Part shown: positions 20,432-32,430 of the stretch, one piece after another
How positions within the stretch are numbered: the first letter of the stretch is position 1
Layout of the letters: every line of letters starts with the position of its first letter
Program-made: the position numbers and the translations under genes
Notes under the pieces: model-generated
What the model was told of the DNA's origin: nothing
The model's database searches: none
The model's input: only the letters and a program-made list of their open reading frames with translations
Source: Molanna angustata
Taxonomy: Eukaryota > Arthropoda > Insecta > Trichoptera > Molannidae
Direction of reading: 5' to 3'
DNA: 64,000 nt
Assembly: GCA_963576475.1 (NCBI GenBank)
Contig: OY754980.1
Location: forward strand, 31,744,431 to 31,808,430

Positions 20432-20935
20432 GCAGCTGCAATATCAGGATGTCTAAAGGAAAGTATATGGAGGAATAAACACATGAATATCGAAAGCAAA
20501 GTCCGAATATATAAAACATGTGTAAGACCCATTGCCACCTACGGAGTAGAGACCAGAGCAGACACAACGAGAACAAAATCGCGATGTATAACCGGAAACA
20601 CTCTAAGAGACCGAATTCGAAATACCGAAATAAGAAAAAAGTGTAGTACGGAGGACATCGTCAGATGGGGAAGACAGCGGAGGCGATATTGGAGCTCACA
20701 TGTAAACAGAATGGCTGAAAATAGACTCCCACGTATCGCTCTCCAGGAGAACCCAGCTGGAAGAAGACCACCAGGAAGACCTCCAAAGAGATGGCGAGAC
20801 AGTTGGCAGTCCACATCGCAGGATTATTTTAGTGTTTTTTTATGTATTGTATGTAAATTTTTGTAATCAATATTTACTGTCATATATTGTGTAGACTCTA
20901 TAACTTTCTACCAACCACTAAACAAATAAATAAAT
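20432..20935 (+). pseudogene. RTE family B C-terminal fragment with A-rich tail
   Basis: Open frame 20483-20866 (127 residues) reads ESKVRIYKTCVRPIATYGVE, NTLRDRIRNTEIRKKC, EDIVRWGRQRRRYW, HVNRMAENRLPRIA and GRPPKRWRDSWQSTSQD. This is the region after the reverse transcriptase of an RTE-type LINE. Upstream AAAISGCLKESIW is also in frame. About 80 bases appear deleted after GVE, where the family normally has a longer stretch. The 3' part ends in (AAAT)n near 20925. Not functional. Confidence 0.75.
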
Positions 20936-22186
20936 AAAAAAATATACATCTGCTCGGGGGCAAAACTACCCTGAAAAATAACAACAACAGTCATGTTAGG
21001 AGACAAGAGGATGAAAGAGGTATATCTACCTATGTATGTATTTTACGCCTGTTTTAAGTTTACTCTGAACCCAACGAAATACAAACCGGAGCATGACCTT
21101 GTCAATTAGACCGATCTGAAGGTAAATTCAGGTGTCTGTGTACATCCACCCCTAGCCTCTATCCAGTCCCCACCCCTCGCTCAACGTACATCACCCGTTT
21201 TATTCAATATAACAGTCGGAATCTTGATTAATTGTAGTGGCTCACGATCGGGTTATTTGTTACACCTAAACGAACAGAGATGTTTTGGGTTTGGGCAAAA
21301 AATAATATAAAACTATCAGCTATATCAACATTTTAATATTTCTTAAGTTTCTTGTGTTAACTGAATGACAACATATCTCCGCCCACACATTTCGCAACAT
21401 TGTTAATATTTTTGTAAGTACCTAATATTGGATTAGTCTTGTCAAATATAGTTTCATTTAGACCTTGATAATGCCGAGATACCTCGGCGAACGCGTTCTG
21501 TCATTGTTAATTGAATCTGTGAACAAATATTGTCTTTTTTATTTGTTGAAAATTATACGACAAGTTTCAGAACTAACCGTACCCTCATCACTTCTTTCGA
21601 CTTATTTTCAACTAGCATTAGTTTTCTTTCGCAATGTACTTACCCCACCACTTCGATATTTGAAAACAAACAGTTTTAATGTTATTCTCAAAAAAATCTT
21701 TTTTTTTGTTCTTTACTTTACAATATGAATTACTTTGTATCATGATATATTTCTTTGGTATAATATGAATATTGAAAGTTCCTACCTATGCTTTCTTGGG
21801 TGAAAGGGTCCTTACCAGGTAAAATTATTTAAAATGAATTAAATTGTTGAAAGTTCCTCGGGCAAGTGCCTTTGCTACTGTACCATAGCATCGGCCCTGT
21901 ATATGAGTTAAGGGTAAAGGAAACCATACGAGCTTAGGTATAAATAATAGTGAGTTATGTTAGTCTATACAACCTGTTTAACCTGTTCTAGGGTGGATCA
22001 TATTCTACTGAAGTACGCCTACAAATTGGCAAAACATGCCCATTTTTTTTCCGTGTGCTATTATTTGAATTAATATGAAGTATCTAGAGTATTTGACAAA
22101 ATCTATAAATCATAAACTAAAATATGATATATTTTAGATACTGACGGTGCATTTTTATTTCATTTCACACAAATAGTTATTTTAAA
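20936..22186. other. Spacer, no recognised feature
   Basis: About 1.25 kb with no recognised gene or repeat. The 87-codon plus frame at 21465-21728 has no recognisable motif. Confidence 0.4.
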
Positions 22187-22493
22187 AGTACCTAAACAAA
22201 TGCTGAGGGCTTCATAAATGAGGACACTGAGATTGATAGCAGTCATATCCTTGAGAGACCGAGTGAGGAACACCAGAATAAGGAAAATATCTGACGTTGA
22301 TGATATCATCAGATGGAGTAGGCAGCGGAGGAGGGATTGGTATGGTCACGTCCAAAGGACGAACAGCACCAGACTTCCTCATATCGTACTGCACAATCAG
22401 CCTAACGAAACCAGCCCTCTGAGATAGCTGAGAGTCCGCTTAGCAGAAGGAGCGGACCTCTTAAAACAGACCCAAAGGTATACCCGAAAGAAG
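22187..22493 (+). pseudogene. RTE family B 3' fragment
   Basis: Frame reads SLRDRVRNTRIRKISDVDD, IIRWSRQRRRDWYGHVQR and TRLPHIVLHNQPNE, the same C-terminal domain as 20432 and 36965. It ends in GAAAGAAGAAG. The flanking words AGTTATTTTAAA and AGTTATTTTTAAA at about 22173 and 22495 are a likely imperfect target duplication. Confidence 0.7.
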
Positions 22494-22629
22494 AAGTTAT
22501 TTTTAAACTTCACTAGTTTCGAGAGCATAATTCTCCCATCGACTATCGTATGGTTACTGAAGGGACTGGTTACATTATTTAGAGAGTCAGTGTCCCAAAT
22601 TGAAAATAAAAAACAATTCGATTCCCAGT

Positions 22630-22740
22630 TGACACACATTTTTTCAAATTGCCAGTCTGGATTTGTGAGTGGCAACTTGTTCTTGGGTGCGTGTTAAATT
22701 AATATTTGACAACATACTTGTTGGTTTTCCGAGAAAGCAA
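22630..22740 (+). mobile_element. SINE tail fragment
   Basis: GCCAGTCTGGATTTGTGAG is joined to GGCAACTTGTTCTTGGGTGC and TTAATATTTGACAACATACT; the ATTAATATCGTAAGTCTCC block is deleted. Same family as 35058. Confidence 0.6.
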
Positions 22741-22794
22741 TTCAAACATAGAAATGAAAATAAAATTACTAACCTTAGATTATAATATGTTGGA

Positions 22795-22965
22795 TTAGGT
22801 TCGATTCCCGGTAGAGACACAGTTTTAAATTGTGTTTTCAGTCTGGATCTGCGAGACCATTAATATCATAAGTCTCCAGAATGTGGCAACTTGTCATTGA
22901 GTGTGTGTCAAATATATAAAAATAAAATAAAATAAAAATAAATAAAGAAAAAACATGTTTCGTTT
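22795..22965 (+). mobile_element. tRNA-derived SINE copy, 5'-truncated
   Basis: Starts at the B box (GGTTCGATTCCC) and continues through GTGTTTTCAGTCTGGATCTG and GTGGCAACTTGTCATTGAG into an (AAAAT)n tail at about 22916-22950. Confidence 0.75.
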
Positions 22966-23324
22966 AGTATAAAATATTACACATTTTTGGGGTACTGAAA
23001 TATTGTACTAAAATTGATTTTATCGTATTATTTAAATAACTGAAGACCTCTGATGCGATAATTTAAAACCAGTCAAGACGATAATCGCTCATTCATTAAT
23101 TGGATAAGATACGTGGCGCAGAAGTGACATCTGTCAAACAAAGTCACAATACACAATACCAGTTTTAAATTATTTAAATATATTTTATTATGATTTAAAT
23201 AAATTAACATTCCACACACGATTAAAATATTTAATTCTCCACACGTCAGCAATCGAAATATTTTTAATTACTTGTTTATCCGTTTCATTTGTTTGGTTAT
23301 TTGTTTATTTTTTTTTTACTTTTA

Positions 23325-23560
23325 TTTACTTATTTATTTATTTATGTATTTATTTACTTATTTATTTATTTATTTATTTATATACCTATTTATTTATTTA
23401 TATACCTATTTATTTATTTATTTATTTATTTATATATTTATTTATTTATTTTTTTATTTATTCATTCATTTATTAATTTATTTATTTATTTATTAATTTA
23501 TTTATTTATTTATTTATTAATTCATTTATTTATTTTTTTTTTTTTTTTTTATTAATATAT
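23325..23560 (+). repeat. (TTTA)n tetranucleotide microsatellite
   Basis: Imperfect TTTA repeats with TATACC interruptions, ending in a T19-type run near 23532-23550. The open frames of Leu-Phe-Ile-Tyr repeats over it are artefacts. Confidence 0.95.
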
Positions 23561-24179
23561 ATTTTTATTTATTTATGTAGACACCAATAGAACACTGGCA
23601 TATATATACTTTAATATCAAAATTTTTATAAATTTATAAAATATTTGTTCATTTATTTATTTATTGGTTGATTTATTTATTCATTGTTTAATTAATTCTT
23701 ACCTAGTTATAAAAATGATTAATATTTGGTAATGTCTGGAGTGACTTAGTCAAAACTAAATAATTATAAAATATAAACAATCATCGACTGAAATTATCAT
23801 CGAAATCTACAATAATCTACAGTAAAATTAAACTACCTTCTCTACAACAAAGAAAAATAAAATAAACATTCAAGTTCAAGACATTTATAAAACAATACAA
23901 AGAATATAAAAAATAAAATAAAATGTCATAAACATGACACGGAGCGAATGCGAAAAATGTCACATTTAAGGAAAATGGCAATATAACGTAGATCATCGCG
24001 ATAATGTCGCAGGCCATATTCTGAATTCTGAAAAAAAAACTTATTTTCCATGTATTAAAATACTTAAGTCAAATAAATTGAAACAAAGCCAAATTATACA
24101 AAACTATTGAGACATAGGTAACATCGCCATCTAGAGCCCTAGAGTGGCGTACCTACGAGATAAATATTTATGAGACGTC
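23561..24179. other. AT-rich spacer
   Basis: Short (TTTA) stretches continue to 23690. Otherwise no recognised feature. Confidence 0.4.
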
Positions 24180-24325
24180 CTCAGACATGATGGCCAGATT
24201 GTTTTAAGGACTGGCAGGGATTGTCTGGATGCGGAGTGCTCAACAAAGGAAGAAGTAGAAGTAAAAGGTGGAGGCCTATTCAACTCTGCAAGCAATCAGG
24301 CTGATGATGATGATGATGGACTACA
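24180..24325 (+). pseudogene. RTE-type 3' end with (GAT)n tail
   Basis: GGAGGCCTATTCAACTCTGC followed by GGCTGATGATGATGATGATGG is the decayed end of the lepidopteran RTE tail seen more complete at 43225. Only the last 50 or so codons are represented, all broken. Confidence 0.5.
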
Positions 24326-24862
24326 ATTTAAATAGTCTGTCATTGTTGCGACTAAAAGTCAAATTGTATTTCGTCTATAAATAGTCGATGCTCGGTTGTA
24401 TCTGACGTTGTATTTAATCCACGGTTTAACCATAGTCCACGGTTAGTACAGTTCTGGCTCTAAACTTTATGGCCTCGTATACTTTTTACTGTCACAGAAT
24501 TAATTCGACACTTAACTCCAAGGATTCGTCTTTCGAATCAAAGGCAGGGTTACTTATCGATATTTTTAATAGAAGTGTATGGAAAAAAAAACATCCATTC
24601 TTACGGGATCTTCAAATTTGAATTAATTACCATCGTATATTCTTCATTTTTGACTTCATGGCTGAGTATGACGGCTACACTCAATCACTCACTGAACTGT
24701 CCACCTACATGTAATATGAACTTGGGCAGATCAAATAGCTTGGATGACATTATTTGTAGACCTTTTTTTCAATTAAATCCATTACTTTACCAACTTTCAT
24801 CAAAACCAATATCGGCTTTTGACGTGGTACTGCGCATGATCCACTCAAGATTTTAAACTTTG

Positions 24863-24874
24863 GGGGGGGGGGGC
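24863..24874 (+). repeat. Poly(G) run
   Basis: About 12 consecutive G bases, isolated in AT-rich DNA. Confidence 0.9.
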
Positions 24875-24898
24875 AAGTTCCATCAAAGAGTGAAATCG

Positions 24899-25000
24899 AA
24901 ACCCTCATGATAACCTATAACATGGATATAATTATCTTATTGAGTTCTATAATATCTTGAGATTTTATGGAACTCCATAAGATAATTACATCCATGATAT
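24899..25000. repeat. Imperfect hairpin with arms of about 35 bp
   Basis: ACATGGATATAATTATCTTA on the left pairs with TAAGATAATTACATCCATG on the right, with GAGTTC/GGAACTC further in. It could be the remnant of a small foldback element. Confidence 0.65.
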
Positions 25001-25074
25001 AATATTTCATTTAAAAGAATGAATATGTCCTTGTAGTAATAAATGCATAGGTATACATCCTCATACGTTCCCTA

Positions 25075-25135
25075 AACTGGATTACAAACCCAACGCGCTA
25101 ACCGCTCTGCCACCAACCATCTGAATTATCTTATG
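25075..25135 (-). mobile_element. tRNA-like sequence, probably a SINE head
   Basis: On the minus strand GGTGGCAGAGCGGTTAGCGC matches a tRNA A-box region and is followed by an anticodon-arm-like stretch. There is no B box (GGTTCGA) at the right distance, so it is not a tRNA gene. Confidence 0.45.
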
Positions 25136-25394
25136 TCGTTTGATTCCACCTATTGACGGGACTGGCTCCTCTGAATAAGTAGGTAGGTACTTATTTGATT
25201 TCATGTACCTTGGTGAAAACGACTATGATTAAGATTTAAATATTAACTGGATTTAAGTACCGCTCAAACATACCGATATAAGGCTCAGAGAATTAACACA
25301 TATTAGTGTCACTGTTTCAAGATACATTAGCCCCGGCTTTTAACCCTAGTGTGCATTGCAGATACAATTCTTGTGATGTATATCAATGCATTGA

Positions 25395-25505
25395 TTCTTC
25401 TTCTTCTTTAGCCTATTTCCGTCTACTCCTAAACGAAGACCTCCTCCATTTGACTCAACGCCGTCCTGTCCTGTGCAGTTTACAACATTTAATTGCGCTT
25501 TATGA
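25395..25505 (-). pseudogene. RTE-type 3' end (minus)
   Basis: (TTC)n then TAGCCTATTTCCGTCTACTC and AGACCTCCTCCATTTGACTC, the inverted form of a common lepidopteran RTE 3' end with a GAA tail. Only about 110 bases remain. Confidence 0.5.
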
Positions 25506-25689
25506 ATTATTATCAAAATTGATATTTTTAAATAATCTATCATGACATTTTATCATGACGAAAACATTTCACAACCCTGGCGTTAACCATCGAAGCCCGC
25601 TTTTCAATCAAGAAATATATTTAACATAAAACAGTAAAAGGAGACGTGAAACTCTTAAACGACACTGTATTCAAAATTCTTTGTTAAAA

Positions 25690-27405
25690 TTCAATATACA
25701 TTATATTATATTTCATCGATTAAACACCGAGTTTCTTTGTTATGAGACAATTCGTATTGTTTTAAATCTTCTTGATGGTCACAATCTAAGTAATGGTTTG
25801 CACGAAGCACACCATCTCTCCACACATCTCTGTTTCCCGCCAGCCTCTTCATCTCATGGTATCTGCTATAGCACACATTACTCATCACCTGGTGCATGTA
25901 ACTGTCTCTAGGACAACCTCTATAGTTTCTGAACTTAGTCATGAAAGCAGACCCAGATGTGTGATGTTATGGCGTATCCAGTGGCGGCTCTTCCTAAAGG
26001 GCTCTCGGGCTCAGCCCTCCCAAACACTTCGTTCAAAAGATTCCAAAAAATGTATGAAATTGAAACTTTGGAACACATTATTTTTCTAATTAATGTTTGC
26101 CGTCTTACGCCTGTAGAATATCTAGTGAAAGTATTTAAACCTATCTGCTTTGTAAAGCAAGCAAGATTCTATGAAATATTTCATTCCTAGGGCACATTCG
26201 ACTTGTGCCCGGAGAACCCATACAATTTACGCGACCGCCCGCTGCCGCCGCAGCTCGCCGTACACGCTGAAAGTATGCCTATTTCGAGCAAAACGGGGCA
26301 GTGCCCGCGAAGGATTATAGTATATTTTCATTCATTCATATTTTGTTGTTCATTGCGATGGTCGAACGCTAAGTTAGCAATTGCAATTCCTCGAGGCTCA
26401 CACAATTGATATCATAATATTACATAGTTTTAACTGTAAATCATCCGAAATATATTAGTATTATTATTTAATTAATTGATATCATAATATTGCAAAAAAA
26501 AAATACAAACAAAATTTATAGGTATTAGACAAAAATATTGTAAAATCAGGAAACAGTCTTGATTCCTGATTTCACAATTTTAAACGAAAATAATATTGTG
26601 CCACATAACAGCTTTCTGATTCCTGTTGAAAGTTAATATCTCTTCTAGGTAAAATTGTAATTTTGAGCCCCTCTAAGATTTAAGGTCACCAGCCGCCACT
26701 GGGCGTATCCATTTGGATAATTGTTGGGCAACTCTCTTTAGGGCCTGTCTCGTTTCTGGGTCTCTGCTCAGTACCACGTCGCGTCGTTTGGAAAGTGGTA
26801 TGACCAATGGATCCTGGCCATGCACCTATAGCATCACATTTCGATCGCAGCCAGATTTACAGATTATCTACTGTTGATTGTTTACGTTTGCGCTGGAGTG
26901 CGTTGCTACACAGCAGCGCAATCCAGACAAGAGTTTTAATCAAGCTCTTCCTTATATTGACATCAATAATAGGAGATTCAAATATCATCGATTTACTGTT
27001 GCAGGCTACAATTATTGTCTGTGAAATTCTTCTTATTATTTATGCCTTAGAGCGGCCATCTCGATTTAGTCTGCTGCCCAGATATACAAATTCTTTGCCT
27101 CAATATTTGCGATCACCTCTTCTCTTCCATCAACCACGCACTTTGTTTTATCTTTATGCATCTTCATGTTATATTTGGAGGTCAAGATATTTACTATGTT
27201 TCTCAGGGTCTCATTCAATTCCTGTTCCGTCTCTGCAAGCAATGTCGTCAGTATACCATTTCATATCAATGTTTTTTCCCTGGATCTTCACTCTTCACAC
27301 TGGGCCAGTTCCTCATTTCCTCCCTCAACTCTTCGATAGCTTATACCAATTTAACAATACCGGTGACATTGAACATCCTTGTTTCACTCCTTGACAGACA
27401 CTTGC
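25690..27405 (-). pseudogene. RTE-type reverse transcriptase relic, split by a hAT MITE
   Basis: Read from 27405 downwards: GVKQGCSMSPVL (motif B, 27395 region), a WYTDDIA form of the YADD motif (about 27250), then FVYLGSRLNRDGRSKA (about 27080). The last part lies beyond the insert and reads YRGCPRDSYMHQVMSN, MKRLAGNRDVWRDGVLRAN and YLDCDHQED (25942-25750). All segments are interrupted by stops and frameshifts. The 723-bp insert 25979-26701 separates the terminal part. This is the only RTE copy in the window that retains catalytic reverse-transcriptase motifs. Confidence 0.75.
25979..26701. mobile_element. hAT-type MITE with 8-bp target duplication
   Basis: Terminal inverted repeats CAGTGGCGGCT (25979-25989) and AGCCGCCACTG (26691-26701) are perfect. 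The target GGCGTATC is duplicated exactly at 25971-25978 and 26702-26709. An 8-bp duplication and CAGTGGCGG-type ends are those of the hAT superfamily. The interior has CTCGGGCTCAGCCCTCCC near the left end and a GC-rich island at about 26200-26300, but no transposase. It is younger than the RTE relic it splits. Confidence 0.9.
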
Positions 27406-27669
27406 ATCAGCGCTATTTAATAAATACCTAATAATAAAAAATAAACCCTTCCCTGCCCGTTAAAATAGTTTCATAATTGAGTTCAATAAATAAATAAATT
27501 TAAATGAAGTTATTTAATTTATTTAATTTTATTTATTACTGTTCTTTGGTTTGTTGCTCTTATTAATTTCTTTTTATTGTACCTACTTGTTATTTGGGTT
27601 TTTGATATTACTTTTTATTTCCTGTGTAATTTTATTTTTGTTTTCGCTATTCTTATGAAAAATGCATTG

Positions 27670-28185
27670 ATCTCTTAGGACAAATCCTATTCAACTGCCC
27701 CGCCAGACAAAACCGCCAGAACCTCCTCTTTTACACTGAATAGTCAAGAACAAACTATGCAAACAACACTTTTATTAACCGCTGCTGCAATATGTACAAT
27801 AACCTTAATCATAAGCCAGATATTTTTAACAATAGCCTACAATCATTAAAAAAACAACTATCATCAATATTATAGTGAATACATTTTGTATCAAATTGCA
27901 AAATTTTTGGTATGTCATATACAATATTAACATGAAAACTCACCCTTTCCTCCTCTCCTACCTTTCTCCATGTCCCACCCTCGCTTCATAAAATACACAC
28001 ACATCACAATTGTACACTTACACCACACTTTTGTCTTTGTTATACTGAATTGTCTTTGTTATATTAACCTGTGGAAAAATGTAATTGGCTTACTTTCCTG
28101 ATTACTATTTTTTTATTAATGTAAAATATGTAATGGCTCTATTGTTTCCCAAAATAAAATAATTAAATAAATAAATCAAATAAAT
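27670..28185 (+). pseudogene. Jockey/CR1-type LINE ORF2 C-terminus and 3' UTR
   Basis: Frames read DLLGQILFNCPARQNRQNLL, then SRTNYANNTFINRCCNMYNN and LQSLKKQLSSIL before a stop at about 27872. This is the tail that follows the reverse transcriptase, with the RTNYA...N...R pattern. A UTR of about 300 bases ends in (AAAT)n at 28155-28190. It is an independent, unexpanded version of the segment amplified at 56036-63636. Confidence 0.65.
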
Positions 28186-28189
28186 AAAT

Positions 28190-29000
28190 ATTATTGCTTC
28201 TATTGTATGGAAACACTTAAAAAATATTGCCATGTAGTAATGAACTTGCAACTTGCACAATGAGCATCGAAGCTATGAATTTTTCTACTACTACATATTT
28301 TATAACTATTTAAAAATGTCTGAATATTTCATTATTACATTTTGCCACTGTGTTAAATGTACATACATACAGTCAACTGTGAAAGATTTTTATTTGATAC
28401 ATTGTGTATTCTTTTGTATCAAATAAGAATAAAGTATCAAAATCTTCTGTAATGATATGTTATGTTGGGTTACCTTTTATTGTGAATATTTTTATATTGT
28501 GTATTCTTTTGCGCCTCATGGACACTAAAATTTCTTCTTATTGCAATATAACGAATAACGTAATACGTTATATTACGCTAACCGCAAAATATACTTATCG
28601 TTTTATTCATCAAAATGTGTAATATTAAGACTGTTGCAGTATTATTTTATATTTTCTTCATTTTTTTACGGTATTTCATAATTTCGTTTCCTCCGTCACT
28701 GCCGCAGTCATATTTTGTATCATGAGAAATCGTGCAGAAAAGAGATGAGTTTTGATATTATGTTTATGTAAAATAAAAAGCTTTTTATTCCAAATATAAC
28801 TTTAAAATGATTCAGTTAGCATTGATACTTCTTTAACCATATACATAATTACAAAATAAAGTAAGTACTACCAATTTGATTCTTATTGTAAAGATGATCA
28901 CCGAAAACTTTCTACCGTTCCTCGTATCTGCGAAACATTTAACAAACATTTAACATATTTCATAATCCATATAGCAGGTATATGAAATAATTATCCAACC
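28190..29000. other. Spacer, no recognised feature
   Basis: About 800 AT-rich bases without a recognised gene or repeat. ATTACGTTATATTACG near 28555 is a small palindrome. Confidence 0.4.
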
Positions 29001-29006
29001 AGCCCC

Positions 29007-29160
29007 CCTAGACAACATGCCATTAAAGCTAAGCGTTATATCGCTAAGCGATAGAAATGTATGAAATTTGTGGCTGTCACGTGTTGTCATAGCGACCAAT
29101 TTCATACATTTACTATCGCTTAGCGATATAACGCTTAGCTTAAATGACACGTTGTCTAGG
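29007..29160. mobile_element. Foldback MITE family D, copy 1
   Basis: Ends CCTAGACAAC and GTTGTCTAGG; arms continue through AGCTAAGCGTTATATCGCTA and its inverse, about 65 bp each. The loop contains TGTCACGTG. C/G runs flank both ends. A second member with the same termini but a different inner arm is at 39061-39204. The superfamily is not recognised. Confidence 0.8.
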
Positions 29161-29189
29161 CCCCCTGATCCGAGATAACAATATATAGA

Positions 29190-29760
29190 TGTTTTATTTT
29201 CTTTTATCCTTTGAATAAAATTTTGAACAATGCCATAGACTCGCCTGAACTTGTCAAGCTAGTAGGTATCCATGTTCCAGGTTGAATGGTTCGTAGACCT
29301 CAATTACTCCATATTCCAACAAGTAGAACAAATATCAGGAAAAATTCAACAATTACACGCATATTCAGCCAATATAACAATACATTCTCAGCTGAGATAG
29401 ACATATTCAACGCGAAGTATTACAGATTTAGACATGATGTTCTGAAGGTGATACGCAACCAATATCCCTCTATCCTGTCCTCCTAGTCTCTCTTCTCTCA
29501 TTTCTCTTTCCTTCCCTAGTTGTTGTATATGTGTGTATATATGTGTACTTATGTATGTATGTGTGTATGAGGGTGTGTGTGAGGGTGTGTGTGAGGGTGT
29601 GTATGAATGTGTGTGCATGAATTATTTTTGGCTTGTAAACTGTTATTTGTTTTTATATTATGTTGATGGAATGCTATTTTTGCTCTAACAATGTAAAAAT
29701 TATTTTGTATCATTAAACTGTAAATGAGCTGTAGCTTCCCAAAGAAAATAAATAAAATAC
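29190..29760 (+). pseudogene. Jockey/CR1-type LINE ORF2 C-terminus and 3' UTR
   Basis: Frame reads NAIDSPELVKLVGIHVPG, a TGA, then MVRRPQLLHIPTSRTNIRKN, TITRIFSQYNNTF and EIDIFNAKYYRFRHDVLKVI, ending at 29486. This is the reverse-transcriptase tail again, broken by a single stop. The UTR includes a GT-rich minisatellite and ends in AATAAATAAAATAC at about 29747. 5'-truncated. Confidence 0.65.
29530..29616 (+). repeat. GT-rich minisatellite
   Basis: Repeats of GTGTGTGAGG with variants, within the 3' UTR of the LINE fragment at 29190. Minus-strand open frames over it are artefacts. Confidence 0.85.
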
Positions 29761-30060
29761 AGTACAACATAATTTGCTCTCCCTCTTTTAGTTATCCTCG
29801 GACATTCCCCGTCACTTTCCTATCCCACTATCCTTAACCATCTCCTAATAATTATTTCTTTACATTTTTTTTTTCTTCTGTGTGTTAATCATAATAACAG
29901 TGGATATACATAATTGGATGGCAGGCCTAGCTATAGATTGTACAACTTAGCATATATATTTTAATGAGTGTAACCTGTACATCTGTGTATACCCCCAATA
30001 AAATAAGAATTAAAATTTCATTCATTTTATGAAAAAGTAAAGAAATATTTTGATTTTTAA
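29761..30060. other. Spacer, possibly a further LINE 3' UTR
   Basis: Ends with CAATAAAATAAGAATTAAA at about 29996, the look of another poly(A)-tailed 3' end, but no coding part is recognised. Confidence 0.3.
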
Positions 30061-30069
30061 CCATAATAC

Positions 30070-30440
30070 TAATTCCATCACGCCATGTCCCTCACGGGGT
30101 AGGCAGAGAAAATGCAAATTTTTTTTCTATCTTGAGACACATTCATCGCCTCGTCAACATTCATAAATCGTCCTCCTCCTTTTATAATATCGTTTACATG
30201 GTCGTGCCATCCTTTTCCTTGGCGACGCCGACGCTGACCTCTCATCCCATTCCTGTACGCCTTGTATATTTTTTTCGTCAGGTGATCCTCATTCATTCTT
30301 TCCATGTGGCCAAACCATGTGGGATTGTGTTAACTTTCATTCTATTAATTACATCTTTCTTCATCTTTCATTCTTTCATTGTGTCCTCGTTTCGTACTCT
30401 GTCATACATCGTTGCGCCAAGTTGCGTTATAAATGGCAAC
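30070..30440 (-). pseudogene. RTE family A relic
   Basis: Minus frame 30305-30078 reads MERMNEDHLTKKIYKAYRNG, then RRRQGKGWHDHVNDIIKGG and VYPVRDMA-like SAYPVRDMA at the end, interrupted by a short deletion in the MRRCMNVDEA part. Upstream, to about 30440, the relic of the MKSLRR...RVRN region is visible. This copy is continuous across the point where the copy at 6490 has its insertion. Confidence 0.7.
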
Positions 30441-30680
30441 TTGGCATCCGTTAATATGTTGCGATCATTCATAACATTAGTTTATAATCACATCTGACAG
30501 CATTCACTGATTCAGTGTGACTAAGTATGTAGGTAGTTATTTACACCATTCATCTTTATGTATTCAGTCAGTAATATTGTTAAGTTCATGCTTTGTAATT
30601 ACATACTTTATTTTATTTTGGTCGTTTTTTTATTTATCATTTGATTCTTAATGTATGTACTTTCGTTTTTAATTTACCTT
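30441..30680. other. AT-rich spacer
   Basis: No recognised feature. Confidence 0.4.
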
Positions 30681-30689
30681 TATTTATTT

Positions 30690-31115
30690 ATTTATTTATT
30701 AAAACACTATATTGTACATTACTTAATAGCTAGTACAAATGACGGACTCATTGCCTAATGGCAATTTCTTCCAGACAACCATCTGTGGCAGTTATGAGAC
30801 AAAATGGTACATGTACAAAAAAGAAAATATATATAAAACCATAAACATATTACATTTAAACACAAGAAAGTAAGAAGAATAAAAGTATGTACATCAATGT
30901 AAATTTAACAAATCATAGATAAAACCTGTTACAATACTAAGGGAGGGAAGGGAACAAAAAGGAGAGGAGATATGACTAACTACAAGAATAGGGAAATAAA
31001 TGGGAAGTATGTAGGTTAAGAAATGGAAAGTATGAGCGCGCGTTTTAATCTGGTTTTGAAGGTTCCTAACGTTGGTGCAGTTCTAATGTCAAGGGCCAAG
31101 TTGAACCTTTCTTAT
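30690..31115 (-). pseudogene. LINE 3' end (minus): ORF2 C-terminus, 3' UTR and tail
   Basis: Minus strand from 31112 reads ERFNLALDIRTAPTLGTFKT and RLKRALILS, the very end of a Jockey/CR1-type ORF2. A 300-base UTR holds the GGTTGTCTGGAAGAAATTGC word (inverse at about 30760). The element ends in an (AAAT)n tail at 30678-30703. 5'-truncated. Confidence 0.65.
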
Positions 31116-32425
31116 GTGTTTTTATTTTTTGTATTATCTACTAACGTTGATATTGTATAGATTTTATGAATGTTTATAAATTGTGTATCTTTGGTTAAGT
31201 TCATGCTGTGTCATCTAATATTTTGTTTTTTGTTTTGTAAAGGTCTTTAAGCCGTGAATGTCTGAATAAATATCTGGTCTAATAAGTGCTCCATTCACTC
31301 TGTTTCCTGCCATAACTCTTCACCACAGAAAATAATATAATTTAAAATATATAAATGTGTACTAAATCAAAAAAATAATTTTATCAGTTCATTAATACAA
31401 TCGAAGTATCTGACTTTAAAAAGTGCAATAATTAGTGTCTCCTATATATTTCTTAAATGTTCGCTTTTCTTACACAATGAGACTGTAATCTATAAGACTC
31501 GAGTATGAAAATTTTGTAAAATGCTAGAATTTTATTTCATGTGATTGAATAACTATTCCTTTGTTTTTTTTCAAAATCATTTTTCAAATCAATTCATGTG
31601 AAAATAATATTTACCGTGAACATCATTTCTTCTATGTAGCAAATAAAAATATAAGGATGCCATCATTAAAACTAAAATGTAAGGGGTATTTCTCCTATCT
31701 TGAGAGGGTAATTGGTCTCTGCAGATGGGAAAAAAGACAATATAAGTGATTCAGAAGGATCTATGGTAGGAATATCAATGAACGCGAGAAAACGCCAATT
31801 TCGCATAAAATTTGCAACCGTAACATTAACTTTATTACGCCAATAAAACGAATCAGAAAAGGTGGCGTAACAAACGTTTAATGGCGCTCGAGCGATAGCT
31901 CAATCTTTCAGAGAGATTCAAAAATCTCTCCAGAAATCCGTTAGACGTCTATTTACATACTATCTTTTATACCCAATCTATCCTTGCGTCTATTGTCTAA
32001 TAGATATTTGGATCTAAAATATACCATATTATCATGATATCTAAATAGCAAGTAATTTGATCCTTGTGAAAAAAGGCACTTACCTTACTAAAACAAACAT
32101 GAATAGAAAACGAGCGGGTTGTAGCCAAAACTGATTTCGTGGATAAGTTGCATACTCTCAATATTAATGTTATATTAATATACTGAATCCATTTTTATGG
32201 TAGATATTTTAATTGTTTATATTTAATAAATTAGTTCAAAAAACACATTTTTTTTAAATCAGATAATTTTTCTGGGAGATGATATCACGAAAGAAATAAA
32301 AATCAACTACTGTCTATTGAAAACGTACAATTTTTCATATTTTGAACATTTTTTAAATGTATAGAAAATACAAAATATCACAGTAAACCATAATCATATG
32401 TCATTTAAACAATGACGTCACTGAG
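31116..32425. other. Spacer, no recognised feature
   Basis: About 1.3 kb. A small hairpin (AGAGAGATT / AATCTCTC) lies at about 31910-31940. No gene is recognised; frame 31561-31749 has no motif. Confidence 0.4.
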
Positions 32426-32430
32426 AAACT

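Noticed and set aside
23272..23555. Hydrophobic frames of 74 and 88 codons
   Set aside because: Translation of the (TTTA)n tract.
26807..27431. 195- and 91-codon plus-strand frames
   Set aside because: Antisense to the RTE reverse-transcriptase relic, whose motifs read on the minus strand.
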